Translations under genes and position numbers: made by a program | The notes under the pieces: model-generated | The model's database searches: none | Told to the model about the DNA's origin: nothing | The model's input: only the letters and a program-made list of their open reading frames with translations | Part shown: piece by piece, positions 5,719 to 5,829 of the stretch | Layout of the letters: each line of letters opens with the position of its first letter | Numbering within the stretch: position 1 is the stretch's first letter | Source: Candidatus Zhuqueibacterota bacterium | Lineage (GTDB): Bacteria > KSB1 > UBA2214 | Length of the DNA: 5,829 nucleotides | NCBI GenBank assembly: GCA_022706175.1 | Contig: JAKJDB010000197.1 | Location: forward strand, 1-5,829 | Reading direction: 5' to 3'

Positions 5719-5829
5719 TTAAATCGCTTGCAGGGGTTTGGCAACCTCTACCCAATAGAGCTGCGGATTTTCTATCACCCGGACCGTGGAAAAGCCTAGA
5801 CGCAGGAACAGGGCCTGCAAATCCACCGC
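5719..5829 (-). CDS. C-terminal end of a protein, possibly a SAM-dependent methyltransferase (truncated by window edge)
   Basis: The minus-strand frame is open from the window edge to a TAA at 5721-5719 and encodes 36 residues. They include LFLRLGFSTVRVIENPQ and LYWVEVAKP. A helix ending in a GF turn, then a V-x-V-x-E strand, a short NPxLYW turn and a final V-x-A-K strand is what the last two strands of many class I SAM-dependent methyltransferases look like. No cofactor motif is in view, so the assignment is only suggestive. The frame is very likely real because both flanks look protein-like and the stop is followed by non-coding-looking DNA. It is on the same strand as the parvulin gene, 161 bp upstream of its start. 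Confidence 0.5.
   Translation of the reverse strand, partial: AVDLQALFLRLGFSTVRVIENPQLYWVEVAKPLQAI

Noticed and set aside
5558..5755. N-terminal extension of the parvulin frame up to 5755
   Set aside because: It would put 66 residues before a perfect lipoprotein signal and would overlap the end of the upstream gene; the TTG at 5557 has a suitable ribosome binding site.
5557..5799. Plus-strand open frame of 80 codons near the right end
   Set aside because: It overlaps the gap and both flanking minus-strand genes, has no ribosome binding site and no protein-like pattern.

Overview
The window is 5.8 kb of ordinary bacterial chromosome and looks like housekeeping and transport genes. No rRNA, tRNA, CRISPR array, insertion sequence or phage gene was seen. 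The organism is probably a diderm: one gene encodes a lipoprotein with a parvulin domain, and the serine/arginine after or near its lipid-modified Cys gives no inner-membrane Asp+2 signal. The genome is moderately GC-rich. The mix of genes (SdhB with a CIKCGLC motif, cytosolic papain-like peptidase, CutC of the VMLR type, parvulin lipoprotein with a second C-terminal helical region) would fit a little-studied lineage, for example in the FCB/Acidobacteria-like range. That placement is inference only.

Left block, plus strand (1-2230). It opens inside the iron-sulfur subunit of succinate dehydrogenase/fumarate reductase, whose N-terminal 2Fe-2S domain lies outside the window. After 33 bp comes a six-segment LysE-type exporter. 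A 91-bp gap with two hairpins leads to a papain-fold (C1) cysteine peptidase with a clear ribosome binding site. A convincing intrinsic terminator (2197-2230) closes this block.

Right block, minus strand (5829-2176). Reading from the right edge there is the last 36 residues of a protein, possibly a methyltransferase, then a 161-bp gap with two strong dyads. Next is a parvulin-type peptidyl-prolyl isomerase lipoprotein that uses a TTG start. It overlaps by ATGA with a RarD-type EamA permease, so the two are probably translationally coupled. A 236-bp gap follows that appears to hold the frameshifted tail of a lost gene. The block ends with a CutC-family TIM-barrel protein. The two blocks converge: cutC and the peptidase gene overlap by 11 bp, and the plus-strand terminator lies inside the cutC coding sequence.

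No dedicated new system (defence, toxin, mobile or biosynthetic) can be supported here. The items most worth checking are the gene remnant between rarD and cutC, the terminator embedded in cutC, the TTG-started parvulin lipoprotein coupled to rarD, and the unusual start context of the LysE-type gene.
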